From Bacteroidaceae bacterium (lineage in GTDB: Bacteria > Bacteroidota > Bacteroidia > Bacteroidales > Bacteroidaceae): 30,882 bases of DNA. A program made the position numbers and the translations under genes. The DNA is taken from positions 1 to 30,882 of the forward strand of contig JALNVG010000008.1 of assembly GCA_023227685.1 (NCBI GenBank), in the 5' to 3' direction. The notes under the pieces are model-generated. The model did not search any database and was not told the DNA's origin. It saw only the letters and a list, made by a program, of their open reading frames with translations. Below are positions 1 through 8,363 of this stretch, piece by piece (position 1 is the stretch's first letter; each line of letters begins with the position of its first letter).

Positions 1-6
1 ATAAGA

Positions 7-40
7 AACCAATAATACATTCTATATTATTGGTTTTTTT
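7..40 (+). terminator. Rho-independent terminator of an upstream gene outside the window
   Basis: A perfect 10-bp stem (7-16 pairing with 26-35) with a 9-base loop is followed directly by a run of T on the plus strand. It must end a plus-strand transcript that starts left of the window. Confidence 0.7.
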
Positions 41-41
41 A

Positions 42-49
42 TATCTTTG
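42..49 (+). promoter_or_regulatory. Bacteroidetes -7 box (TATCTTTG) for the NagB-like/PIG-L gene
   Basis: TATCTTTG matches the Bacteroidetes -7 consensus TAnnTTTG and lies 57 bases before the ATG at 107. No clear TTG-type -33 element stands 19-23 bases upstream, where the preceding terminator sits. Transcription would start near 55, leaving a leader of about 50 bases. Confidence 0.55.
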
Positions 50-58
50 CTTAAGTTT

Positions 59-80
59 ATTAGTACAAATAAATACTAAT
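59..80 (+). promoter_or_regulatory. Inverted repeat in the leader of the NagB-like/PIG-L gene
   Basis: ATTAGTA (59-65) and TACTAAT (74-80) form a 7-bp inverted repeat just downstream of the expected transcription start. It could be an operator or a weak leader hairpin. Being very A/T-rich, it could also be chance. Confidence 0.25.
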
Positions 81-106
81 CGATTTAACAACTTAATAAC
101 ATTTTT

Positions 107-2095
107 ATGAAAACTAATTTAAGTTCTCAGATTACGCTCAACAGGGTCTCCCCCAAATATTACAGACCAGAGAATGCGTTTGAGAGATCGGTTCTAACCC
201 GAATGGAAAAAGTTCCTACAGATATTTATAAATCTGTTGAGGAAGGTGCAAAAAAAATTGCAGAAGAAATAGCTAAAACTATTCGCGAGAAACAGCAGGA
301 AGGTCATTTCTGCGTTCTTGCCTTATCCGGCGGCACTACTCCCGTACATGTTTTTCAGGAACTTATACGCATGCGCGAAGAAGAGGGACTAAGCTTCAGC
401 AATGTCATCATCTTTAATATGTATGAATACTATCCGTTGACCAAAGATGCTGTAAACAGTAATTTCAATTCATTAAAATCCATGTTGCTCGATCACATCA
501 ATGTCGACCAACAAAACATTTTCACTTTTGACGGCACAGTATCCAAAGATAAGATCATCGAACTATGCAGATTATATGAACAACGAATCAAAAGTTACGG
601 AGGCATAGATATCGCTCTGATGGGCATCGGACACATGGGTAATATCGCATTCAACGGTCCGGGTTCCAGACTTAATTCTGTCACCCGACTGATTCTTCCG
701 GATAGCGAGTCACGCAATGAGTCGTCAAAAATATTCGGAAGTATGGAAAATACTCCACCTTGCGCTATCACCATGGGTATATCAACCATATTAGGTGCAA
801 AGAAATTGTATCTGATTGCTTGGGGTGAAGAAAAGGCTTCGATGATCAAGCAATGTGTTGAAGGCCAAATAACCGATGCATTTCCTGCCTCATTTCTGCA
901 AACACACAGCAATACCCATGTCGTTGTTGATTTGGCTGCCGGCTCTAATCTGACGCGTATCCAACGCCCTTGGTTAGTAACCTCATGCGACTGGAATGAC
1001 AAACTGATCCGTAGTGCCATCGTTTGGCTTTGTCAAGTAGTAAAGAAACCGATCTTAAAGTTGACGAACAAAGACTATAATGAAAACGGACTAAGCGAAT
1101 TGCTGGCTTTATACGGTTCTGCTTATAATGTCAACATCAAGATATTCAATGATTTGCAGCATACCATCACCGGATGGCCGGGTGGCAAACCGAATGCCGA
1201 TGACACTTATCGTCCCGAACGTGCGAAACCATTTCCTAAGCGTATTATCGTATTTTCACCACATCCCGATGATGATGTCATCTCTATGGGAGGAACAATA
1301 CGCCGATTGGTTGAACAAGGTCACGACTTTCATGTAGCTTACGAAACTTCCGGTGACATAGCCGTAGGTGATGAAGAAGTTGTTCGTTTCATGCACTTCA
1401 TCAATGGATTTAACCAGATTTTTGATAAAGAAAAAGATGAAGTCATCAAAAATAAATATGCCGAAATCCGTAAATTCTTAAAAGAAAAGAAAGACGGCGA
1501 CGTAGATACAAAAGATATCCTCACCATCAAGGGACTTATCCGTCGTGGCGAAGCCCGCACGGCCTGCACATACAATAAGATTCCGCTGAATCACGTTCAT
1601 TTTCTTGACTTGCCCTTTTATGAAACCGGCAGGGTAAAAAAGAACAAAATGACGGAAAAGGATGTTATTATTGTTCGTAAACTATTGCAAGACATACAAC
1701 CGCATGAGGTGTTCGTAGCCGGTGATCTGGCCGATCCGCATGGCACACACCGCGTATGCACGGATGCCGTTCTGGCTGCCATTGATTTGGAAAAAGAAGC
1801 CAATGCCGAATGGCTAAAGAACTGCCGTATATGGATGTATCGTGGTGCATGGGCCGAATGGGATATTGAAAACATCGAGATGGTTGTACCAATCAGTCCC
1901 GAAGAACTTCGTGCCAAACGCAACGCCATTTTGAAACATCAGTCGCAAATGGAAAGTGCCCCTTATTTGGGCAACGATGAAAGATTGTTCTGGCAAAGAA
2001 GCGAAGACCGCAATCACGGAACAGCCGAACTGTATGACGAACTTGGTTTGGCATCATATGAGGCGATGGAAGCCTTTGTGAAGTATATTCCATAA
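107..2095 (+). CDS. NagB-like domain fused to PIG-L (LmbE-like) N-acetylglucosaminyl deacetylase domain
   Basis: The 662-residue protein has two parts. Residues about 40-290 align with glucosamine-6-phosphate deaminase (NagB): the sugar-phosphate loop near LSGGTTP (74-79), FNMYEYYPL (103-111), the GIGHMGNIAFNGP segment (173-185). Residues about 378-640 are a PIG-L deacetylase with the zinc motif PHPDDD (385-390) and a later GTHR (H548) as probable third ligand. The NagB catalytic residues, by alignment to E. coli D72, D141, H143 and E148, are here Y106, M177, N179 and G184, so the deaminase half is probably inactive and may bind sugar phosphate or organise the protein. The PIG-L half looks intact and could deacetylate an amino-sugar compound. 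Automatic annotation as plain glucosamine-6-phosphate deaminase would mislead. It stands alone, with its own -7 box and a strong terminator. Both domains are clear; the substrate is unknown. Confidence 0.88.
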   Translation: MKTNLSSQITLNRVSPKYYRPENAFERSVLTRMEKVPTDIYKSVEEGAKKIAEEIAKTIREKQQEGHFCVLALSGGTTPVHVFQELIRMREEEGLSFSNVIIFNMYEYYPLTKDAVNSNFNSLKSMLLDHINVDQQNIFTFDGTVSKDKIIELCRLYEQRIKSYGGIDIALMGIGHMGNIAFNGPGSRLNSVTRLILPDSESRNESSKIFGSMENTPPCAITMGISTILGAKKLYLIAWGEEKASMIKQCVEGQITDAFPASFLQTHSNTHVVVDLAAGSNLTRIQRPWLVTSCDWNDKLIRSAIVWLCQVVKKPILKLTNKDYNENGLSELLALYGSAYNVNIKIFNDLQHTITGWPGGKPNADDTYRPERAKPFPKRIIVFSPHPDDDVISMGGTIRRLVEQGHDFHVAYETSGDIAVGDEEVVRFMHFINGFNQIFDKEKDEVIKNKYAEIRKFLKEKKDGDVDTKDILTIKGLIRRGEARTACTYNKIPLNHVHFLDLPFYETGRVKKNKMTEKDVIIVRKLLQDIQPHEVFVAGDLADPHGTHRVCTDAVLAAIDLEKEANAEWLKNCRIWMYRGAWAEWDIENIEMVVPISPEELRAKRNAILKHQSQMESAPYLGNDERLFWQRSEDRNHGTAELYDELGLASYEAMEAFVKYIP

Positions 2096-2117
2096 TCACG
2101 AAAACATTGTTCATATC

Positions 2118-2156
2118 AAAGGGCGGAAAATATTATATATACTTTCCGCCCTTTTT
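2118..2156 (+). terminator. Rho-independent terminator after the NagB-like/PIG-L gene
   Basis: AAAGGGCGGAAA (2118-2129) pairs perfectly with TTTCCGCCCTTT (2143-2154) around an A/T loop, and the T run continues to 2156. It is a strong hairpin 23 bases after the stop codon. Confidence 0.85.
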
Positions 2157-2174
2157 GAAAAATAAAACGGAAAC

Positions 2175-2207
2175 TTGTTTCTCGTTACATAAAAAGTTTT
2201 ATCTTTG
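2175..2207 (+). promoter_or_regulatory. Promoter of the acidic protein-TusA-like-YgiQ unit
   Basis: The -7 box TATCTTTG (2200-2207) matches TAnnTTTG, and TTG (2175-2177) sits 22 bases upstream as the -33 element. The transcript should begin near 2214. This excludes the TTG codon at 2205 as a start and supports the ATG at 2241. Confidence 0.7.
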
Positions 2208-2240
2208 CTAGAAGATATAAAACCTTTAAAGCAACGAATT

Positions 2241-2585
2241 ATGAAGTATGCAATACAAGCCAACCCTAGTGGCACGCGCACTGTTGAGGTTTCCGAAGAG
2301 AATTTAAAAACAATCGAGAAGTATGCCTTATTTCGCCAACTCATTGACAGCAATGGCATTATTGACGAAAATGTACTTGAAAAATTAAGATTGAACCTGC
2401 GTGCACTTATCGCAAGTGAGGAAAAAGACAGTAAAGCTTTGCTTGATCTCTGCATTGATGTTATTTATCACAACAATATGAAATCATTTGGCCTTCAACA
2501 ACTTGCTTATCTTTATCTACACTGGTTGGAACAAGAAGACGAAGATTCCGACAATAACGAAGATACTGAAGAAGAAGAAAAATGA
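2241..2585 (+). CDS. Small acidic helical protein of unknown function
   Basis: I do not recognise this 114-residue protein. The frame stays open upstream to a TTG at 2205, but that codon lies inside the promoter, so the ATG at 2241 (MKYAIQANPSG) is chosen. The body reads as mostly helical (residues about 18-95). The last 20 residues are almost all Asp, Glu and Asn, an extreme acidic tail typical of soluble partner or chaperone-like proteins, which is inference. There is no signal peptide, membrane segment or Cys pair. Its stop overlaps the start of the TusA-like gene (ATGA), so the two are probably translationally coupled, with ygiQ next. A role linked to those two proteins is a guess from context. 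Confidence 0.8.
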   Translation: MKYAIQANPSGTRTVEVSEENLKTIEKYALFRQLIDSNGIIDENVLEKLRLNLRALIASEEKDSKALLDLCIDVIYHNNMKSFGLQQLAYLYLHWLEQEDEDSDNNEDTEEEEK

Positions 2586-2797
2586 TCAGTTTGGATACTT
2601 GCAAACAAATAACATACAGTCCATTGATTCCGGCTATGAGAACAATCTGTGAAGCACCGTTGGGCGAAACAATTGAAATTATTATGGACAATAAGGAAGC
2701 TTTCAATGACTTAAAAGAATACTTGTCGGAACAATCCGTCGGTTTTCGTGAGGTCTATATGAAAGACAGAATGATATTACAATTTAAAAAAAAATGA
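2582..2797 (+). CDS. TusA/SirA-like small protein lacking the catalytic cysteine
   Basis: The 71-residue protein has the length and pattern of the TusA/SirA/YeeD fold: a short strand, the motif region before a helix (SPLIPAMRTI), the GETIEIIMDN strand-turn, a second helix (AFNDLKEYL) and two closing strands ending in basic residues. TusA carries CPxP at the start of helix 1, where the Cys bears a persulfide. Here that stretch reads YSPLIP, so the sulfur-carrying Cys is missing. The other cysteines (C7 and C23) are not at the motif position. It is therefore unlikely to act as a classic sulfurtransferase. It overlaps the preceding acidic gene by 4 bases and ends 12 bases before ygiQ. Family assignment is by eye. 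Confidence 0.65.
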   Translation: MISLDTCKQITYSPLIPAMRTICEAPLGETIEIIMDNKEAFNDLKEYLSEQSVGFREVYMKDRMILQFKKK

Positions 2798-2809
2798 TTT
2801 TACCAACGG

Positions 2810-4732
2810 ATGAATAGCTATAAACTTACCGACTGGTTGCCCACCACCAAAAAAGAAGTAGAACTTCATGGATGGGACGAACTTGATGTAATTCTTTTCA
2901 GTGGAGATGCTTATGTAGATCATCCCTCATTTGGTACGGCCGTTATCGGCAGAATTCTCGAAGCTGAGAATTTGCGTGTAGCCATTGTGCCTCAACCAAA
3001 TTGGCGTGACGACCTGCGTGACTTTAAAAAGCTGGGGCGTCCACGCCTGTTTTTCGGTGTCACGTCGGGATGCATGGATGCACAAGTCAATAAATATACA
3101 GCCAACAAACGATTGCGCAGTGAAGATGCCTACACACCGGACGGACGAACGGACATGCGTCCGGATTGTCCATCAATCACTTATACCCGTATCCTCAAAG
3201 AGATTTACCCCGATGTGCCCGTTGTTTTGGGCGGCATCGAGGCAAGTATGCGACGCCTCACTCATTATGACTACTGGCAAGACAAGGTTTTGCCGAGTAT
3301 TCTTTGTGACAGCGGAGCGGATATTCTGATTTACGGCATGGGAGAAAAGCCGCTCAACCAATTGGTCCATCAGTTTCCGAAACTCACGGATATCCCGCAA
3401 ACAGCCTACCTCCGCAAAGCGGAAGATATTACAGCCCTGCCCGGTGATATCAAACTCTATTCACATGAAGAATGTCTGAAAGACAAGAAAAAAGAAGCAG
3501 ATAACTTCAGGCATATCGAAGAAGAATCAAACAAGTTCAATGCTTCACGCATCACGCAGGCAGTAGGTGAACAGATCGTAGTGGTTAATCCGCCCTTTCC
3601 GCCACTCACCACACCCGAACTTGATCATTCTTTCGATCTGCCCTATACCCGTATGCCACATCCGAAATACAAGGATAAACGCATTCCGGCTTATGAAATG
3701 ATTAAATTCTCCGTCAATATCCATCGTGGATGTTTCGGCGGATGCGCCTTTTGCACGATCTCCGCCCATCAAGGCAAATTCATAATGAACCGTAGCAAAG
3801 AATCTATCCTGAAAGAAGTAAAACAGGTGATACAAATGCCTGATTTTAAAGGATATCTAAGCGATTTAGGCGGCCCATCGGCCAATATGTACCGCATGGG
3901 CGGACGTGACCATTCACTCTGCGAACGCTGCAAACGGCCATCGTGCATCAACCCGAAAATTTGTCCGAACCTGAATACCGACCATCGTCCGTTACTTGAT
4001 ATTTATCATGCAGTCGATGCCCTACCGGGAATCAAAAAATCTTTTATCGGCAGCGGTATACGTTATGACCTGCTACTGCACCAAAGTAAGGATCAGGCGG
4101 TCAATCGTACCAATGCCGAATATACGCGTGAGCTGATAGTAAACCATGTGAGCGGCAGACTGAAGGTGGCTCCGGAACATACGAGCGATCGCGTACTGAC
4201 AATGATGCGCAAACCTCCTTTCTCTGAGTTTGAGGAATTTAAAAAGATATTTGACCGGATTAACGAAGAAGAGGATATGCATCAACAACTCATTCCTTAT
4301 TTTATTTCCTCGCATCCCGGATGTCACGAAGTAGATATGGCCGAGCTTGCTGTAATCACTAAACGCTTAAACTTTCACCTGGAGCAGATTCAGGACTTCA
4401 CTCCCACTCCTATGACGGTATCGACCGAGGCCTGGTACACAGGATTCGACCCGTATACGCTTGAACCGGTATACAGTGCCAAAACGCCCAAAGAGAAATT
4501 GGCACAACGCTTGTTTTTCTTCTGGTATAAACCGGAAGAACGGCAGAGTATCATCAACGAACTGCATAAAATAGGAAGGTCGGACTTGATTGACAAATTA
4601 TATGGCAATCGTAATTTTCATCATCACAATGATTTGAAAAACGAAACAGAAGGACTAATTAAGAAATGGGAACAGAAAGAGGCCCATGAACAGAACAATC
4701 CTAAGTCCAGAACATCAAGAAAGCGGAAATAA
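2810..4732 (+). CDS. ygiQ: YgiQ-family radical SAM protein (UPF0313)
   Basis: The 640-residue length and sequence match the YgiQ family. The N-terminal region (about 1-250) has the family blocks WLPTT, SGDAYVDHPSFG and GGIEASMRRL, resembling the Rossmann-like region that precedes many radical SAM cores. The radical SAM cluster motif CxxxCxxC is at C308, C312 and C315 (RGCFGGCAFC). A second cysteine group (C371, C374, C379, C385) is a family feature and may hold another cluster or zinc. The C-terminus ends in a basic tail. The reaction of YgiQ is not known to me. It is the last gene of a three-gene unit, 12 bases after the TusA-like gene, and ends before a terminator hairpin. Family confidence is high, function unknown. 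Confidence 0.93.
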   Translation: MNSYKLTDWLPTTKKEVELHGWDELDVILFSGDAYVDHPSFGTAVIGRILEAENLRVAIVPQPNWRDDLRDFKKLGRPRLFFGVTSGCMDAQVNKYTANKRLRSEDAYTPDGRTDMRPDCPSITYTRILKEIYPDVPVVLGGIEASMRRLTHYDYWQDKVLPSILCDSGADILIYGMGEKPLNQLVHQFPKLTDIPQTAYLRKAEDITALPGDIKLYSHEECLKDKKKEADNFRHIEEESNKFNASRITQAVGEQIVVVNPPFPPLTTPELDHSFDLPYTRMPHPKYKDKRIPAYEMIKFSVNIHRGCFGGCAFCTISAHQGKFIMNRSKESILKEVKQVIQMPDFKGYLSDLGGPSANMYRMGGRDHSLCERCKRPSCINPKICPNLNTDHRPLLDIYHAVDALPGIKKSFIGSGIRYDLLLHQSKDQAVNRTNAEYTRELIVNHVSGRLKVAPEHTSDRVLTMMRKPPFSEFEEFKKIFDRINEEEDMHQQLIPYFISSHPGCHEVDMAELAVITKRLNFHLEQIQDFTPTPMTVSTEAWYTGFDPYTLEPVYSAKTPKEKLAQRLFFFWYKPEERQSIINELHKIGRSDLIDKLYGNRNFHHHNDLKNETEGLIKKWEQKEAHEQNNPKSRTSRKRK

Positions 4733-4760
4733 TCCCTTCAACATTTAAGGCTTTAATATT

Positions 4761-4791
4761 CGCATCGCAAAACTTATGGTAATGCGATGCG
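4761..4791. repeat. Upstream hairpin of a GCATCGC double-hairpin element
   Basis: CGCATCGC (4761-4768) pairs perfectly with GCGATGCG (4784-4791) around a 15-base loop. The arms carry the same 7-base core as the hairpin at 4806-4833, so this intergenic space holds four alternating copies of GCATCGC or its complement. Confidence 0.7.
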
Positions 4792-4805
4792 ATTGTATTA
4801 CTTTT

Positions 4806-4838
4806 GCATCGCAAAAAAAAATATTTGCGATGCTTTTT
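4806..4838 (+). terminator. Rho-independent terminator of the YgiQ unit
   Basis: GCATCGCAAA (4806-4815) pairs with TTTGCGATGC (4824-4833), followed by TTTTT (4834-4838) on the plus strand. It lies between the convergent ygiQ and mfd genes. The minus strand has no T run after the stem, so it mainly serves ygiQ. Confidence 0.8.
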
Positions 4839-4857
4839 GTCTTCATTAATTAATCAA

Positions 4858-7800
4858 TCAATAAATAGTCAAAATTCTTTTTAAAATATCCACCGCATTT
4901 TCAACATTAGGTATTTCACTGATTAAAAGCCTGCGTCTGGCACCTTCGGCGGCAAATCGGCATTGAGCCTGATTCTCTTGTACGAATTTTATCACTTTAC
5001 CAAAAGCCTGACTATTATAGAATGGACTATCTTGATTGGAAACAAAGAAAAGACTCATGTTACCACCTTTGAGATATATCTTCTCTATACCCAAATGAGT
5101 AGCCAAATTTCGTAATATGGGAATACGGAGAAGTTCCTCGGTCTCATGCGGAATAGGTCCGAAGCGGTCAATCAGCTGTAAACGTAAATCTGCAACTTCT
5201 TTATCCGAACTCAAACTATCAAGCTCACGATAAAGCAGCATCCGCTCACTGTTGCCTGTCACATAATCGGCAGGCAACAATAATTCCAAATCGCTCTCGA
5301 TCAAGCAATCGTCAACAAAGTTATCTCCACTTATTTGTTTTTCATTTTCTTCGGTATAAAGACCGGAGAATTCATCAATCTTCAATTCATGTACGGCCTC
5401 GGTAAGAATCTTTTGATATGTTTCGTAGCCCAGATCGGCAATAAACCCACTCTGTTCGGCACCAAGCATATTTCCGGCACCGCGGATATCCAAATCCTGC
5501 ATGGCAATATGTATACCGCTGCCCAAACCACTGAAATTTTCAATAGCCTGCAAACGCTGTTTACCTTCTTGCGTTAGGCTACTAAGCGGCAGAGCAAGAA
5601 GATAACAAAAGGCTTTCTTGTTACCTCGTCCTACCCGCCCGCGCATCTGATGCAAATCACTCAGGCCGAAATTCTGGGCGGCATTGACAATGATGGTATT
5701 AGCATTCGGTATGTCTATTCCGTTCTCCACAATCGTAGTAGACAAGAGTACATCGTAATCATAATTTACAAAGCCCATGATTACACGTTCCAGTTCGCGC
5801 GGTTCCATCTGTCCGTGACCGATAGTCACACGGCAATCGGGGATATAACGTTCAATCATATCCTTTAATTCGGGAAGTCCCGAGATACGATTGCTGACAA
5901 AAAACACCTGTCCGTTGCGGCTCATCTCAAAATTGATGGCATCCGTTATCACCTCACGACTGAAGGTGTGTACTTCCGTCTGGATAGGATAACGATTGGG
6001 CGGCGGTGTTGAGATAATACTCAAATCCCGTGCACCCATCAATGAGAACTGAAGAGTTCGGGGTATGGGGGTAGCTGTCAAAGTGAGCGTATCAACATTC
6101 ACTTTCATCTGCCGTAGCTTTTCTTTCACAGAAACACCAAACTTCTGTTCCTCGTCAACCACAAGCAATCCCAAATCTTTGAAATGTACATCTTTGCCCA
6201 AGATACGATGTGTACCGATAAGTATATTCACTTTGCCGGATTGCAAATCGTTCAAGACCTCTTTGACCTGCGCTCCTGTACGGGCACGGGTGAGGTATTC
6301 AACACGACACGGCATATCTTTCAAACGATCCGAAAAAGTCTGATAATGCTGATAAGCCAAAACCGTTGTGGGCACAAGAACGGCAACTTGTTTATCATCA
6401 CTCACAGCCTTAAAAGCTGCACGCACAGCAATCTCCGTCTTACCGAAACCCACATCGCCGCAAACCAAGCGATCCATCGGACGGTCACTTTCCATATCAG
6501 CCTTTACATCAGCCGTAGATTTACTCTGATCGGGAGTATCTTCATAAATAAAAGAAGCCTCCAACTCTTTCTGCATGAAACTGTCGGGACTAAAAGCAAA
6601 CCCTTTCTCTTCACGGCGTTGCGAATACAGTTTAATCAAATCGCGCGCAATATCTTTGATCTTCTTCTTTGTACGGTCTTTGAGCTTCTGCCATGCTCCG
6701 GTGCCCAGCTTGTTCAGTCGGGGCATCTCACCCTCTTTTCCTTTATACTTGGAAACCTTGTGGAGCGAATGGATAGAAACCAACACCACATCGTCGTTCT
6801 GATAAATCAACTTCATCATCTCTTGTGTCGTGTTTCCATTGGGAACACGAACAAGGCCGGCAAAACGTCCCACACCATGATCGATATGCACCACATAATC
6901 TCCGGGCTTAAACTGACTTAACCCCTTGAGAGATTCGGTAATCTTGCCCGAACGTGCCTTGTCACTTTTGAGGTTATATTTATGAAACCTGTCGAAAATC
7001 TGATGATCGGTAAAGATGCACCAATGCATGGCATTATCCGTAAAGCCCTCGTGCAAAGTGCGTTCAACAGGAGAAAACCGTATATTATCACCCCTGTCGC
7101 TAAAGATATCAGCTATACGATCAGTTTGCTTTATACTATCACTGCATATATAAATATCGTATTTATTCTCCTGAAAATCCTTCAATGATGAAGCAACCAA
7201 ATCAAAATTTTTATGGAAGAGTGGCTGAGGAATAGTATCAAAAGTCACCTTGGCATCAGGTACTCCGGTAGGTTTATTCCCAAATTCAAGGCGCTTGAAA
7301 TCAAGGGCACGCCTAGAAAATTCGGCCCTGTCAATCAATTTCCCGTCCAACGAAATTCTTTCTGAATCATTCTCTTCCTGAACAGCCACCGCTTGTGAGG
7401 TAAGTGATTCATCGTGTACCGTTTGTATTCTCTCGCAAAGCCAGAGAAAATCGCGCATAGCCAACACCGTATCAGGAGGAAGAGCATCAAGGAACAAGCT
7501 GTTCACCTCGTCGCTGACACCCAAATCAGGAACAATGACGATAGATTTTTTTTGTTCGTGCGACAATTGCGTATCCACTTCAAAAGTACGTATACTGTCT
7601 ATATCATCACCAAAGAAATCAATACGATAAGGATATTCGCATGAATAAGAAAAAACATCGATAATACTTCCACGCACAGCATATTGCCCCGGTTCATACA
7701 CATATTCAGCATATTGGAAACCGAAACCATTCAGCATTTCGACAACCGACTTCATATCCGCCGTTTCGCCGACGTTCAGCTTGAGGGTCTTTTCTTTCAA

Positions 7801-8214
7801 TGATTTCTTAGAAACCACCTTTTCGGCAAGCGCATCGGGATATGTCACAATGCTCCAATCCTTTTCTCCCTTTTGCAAGCGGCTTAACACTTCGGTACGC
7901 AGAATTTCATTCGCCGCATCTTTCTGACCGTATTTGATGGCACGACGAAAAGATGAAGGGAAAAACAACACTTTTTCCTCTCCCAATACTTGAGTGAGAT
8001 CATGATAAAAATATCCGGCTTCCTCCAAATCGCCAAGGATAAAGAGGAACGGGCGGGGTGATTGTTCGATAAGTACCGAAGAAAAGAAAGAAGCTGAAGA
8101 GGCACATAATCCACCACAAAAGATCTGCTTCACTGTGGCATCATCCAGCAAATGTTTCATCAGCGCAATATTAGGATGCGCGGCATATTTTTGTTGTAAT
8201 TCGGAAAGATTCAT
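4858..8214 (-). CDS. mfd: Transcription-repair coupling factor Mfd
   Basis: The 1118-residue protein is a DNA translocase that removes RNA polymerase stalled at lesions and recruits UvrA. The N-terminal 340 residues resemble the UvrB-like UvrA-binding module. The CarD-like RNA-polymerase-interaction domain starts near 435 (GDYVVHIDHGVGRFAG). The superfamily 2 helicase core has Walker A GDVGFGKTE near 583-590 and Walker B DEEQ near 686-689, then TATPIPRTL and the QMRGRVGR motif VI. The C-terminal TRCF domain (about 970-1080) follows. Length and order are normal. The ATG at 8214 fits the family start and a well-formed minus-strand promoter 90-120 bases upstream. It is a single gene, divergent from the GT2 operon and convergent with ygiQ. 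Confidence 0.97.
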   Translation of the reverse strand: MNLSELQQKYAAHPNIALMKHLLDDATVKQIFCGGLCASSASFFSSVLIEQSPRPFLFILGDLEEAGYFYHDLTQVLGEEKVLFFPSSFRRAIKYGQKDAANEILRTEVLSRLQKGEKDWSIVTYPDALAEKVVSKKSLKEKTLKLNVGETADMKSVVEMLNGFGFQYAEYVYEPGQYAVRGSIIDVFSYSCEYPYRIDFFGDDIDSIRTFEVDTQLSHEQKKSIVIVPDLGVSDEVNSLFLDALPPDTVLAMRDFLWLCERIQTVHDESLTSQAVAVQEENDSERISLDGKLIDRAEFSRRALDFKRLEFGNKPTGVPDAKVTFDTIPQPLFHKNFDLVASSLKDFQENKYDIYICSDSIKQTDRIADIFSDRGDNIRFSPVERTLHEGFTDNAMHWCIFTDHQIFDRFHKYNLKSDKARSGKITESLKGLSQFKPGDYVVHIDHGVGRFAGLVRVPNGNTTQEMMKLIYQNDDVVLVSIHSLHKVSKYKGKEGEMPRLNKLGTGAWQKLKDRTKKKIKDIARDLIKLYSQRREEKGFAFSPDSFMQKELEASFIYEDTPDQSKSTADVKADMESDRPMDRLVCGDVGFGKTEIAVRAAFKAVSDDKQVAVLVPTTVLAYQHYQTFSDRLKDMPCRVEYLTRARTGAQVKEVLNDLQSGKVNILIGTHRILGKDVHFKDLGLLVVDEEQKFGVSVKEKLRQMKVNVDTLTLTATPIPRTLQFSLMGARDLSIISTPPPNRYPIQTEVHTFSREVITDAINFEMSRNGQVFFVSNRISGLPELKDMIERYIPDCRVTIGHGQMEPRELERVIMGFVNYDYDVLLSTTIVENGIDIPNANTIIVNAAQNFGLSDLHQMRGRVGRGNKKAFCYLLALPLSSLTQEGKQRLQAIENFSGLGSGIHIAMQDLDIRGAGNMLGAEQSGFIADLGYETYQKILTEAVHELKIDEFSGLYTEENEKQISGDNFVDDCLIESDLELLLPADYVTGNSERMLLYRELDSLSSDKEVADLRLQLIDRFGPIPHETEELLRIPILRNLATHLGIEKIYLKGGNMSLFFVSNQDSPFYNSQAFGKVIKFVQENQAQCRFAAEGARRRLLISEIPNVENAVDILKRILTIY

Positions 8215-8247
8215 ATATTGATGTTCGTATATTCACACACAGAAATG

Positions 8248-8270
8248 CATAGATTAACCTTTAATCTATG
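8248..8270 (+). other. Terminator-shaped hairpin in the mfd leader
   Basis: CATAGATTA (8248-8256) pairs perfectly with TAATCTATG (8262-8270), with a T run at 8275-8280 on the plus strand. On the minus strand it falls in the predicted mfd leader, after a run of A. As a plus-strand terminator it would have no known gene to serve. Confidence 0.5.
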
Positions 8271-8302
8271 TGTATTTTTTGTCTTTGAGATAAAATTCAC
8301 GG

Positions 8303-8335
8303 CAAAATTACTAAAAATATATTAGTTTTAGCAAA
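8303..8335 (-). promoter_or_regulatory. mfd promoter
   Basis: Read on the minus strand, TAATTTTG (8310-8303) matches the -7 consensus TAnnTTTG and TTTG (8335-8332) is the -33 element, with 21 bases between them. This gives an mfd leader of about 80 bases. Confidence 0.7.
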
Positions 8336-8363
8336 CTATTTTTTTAATCTGACAGAAAATAAT

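Noticed and set aside
2205..2240. TTG start for the small acidic protein
   Set aside because: The TTG lies inside the -7 promoter box TATCTTTG, so it would not be transcribed.
4761..4838. Repeated GCATCGC cores as a CRISPR array
   Set aside because: The repeats are 7-10 bases, inverted, unevenly spaced and only four, with no cas genes; they form hairpins.
6184..6921. 245-residue open frame antisense to mfd
   Set aside because: It lies fully opposite the conserved helicase core of mfd, has no recognisable motif or promoter, and its composition reads as a reverse complement of that gene.
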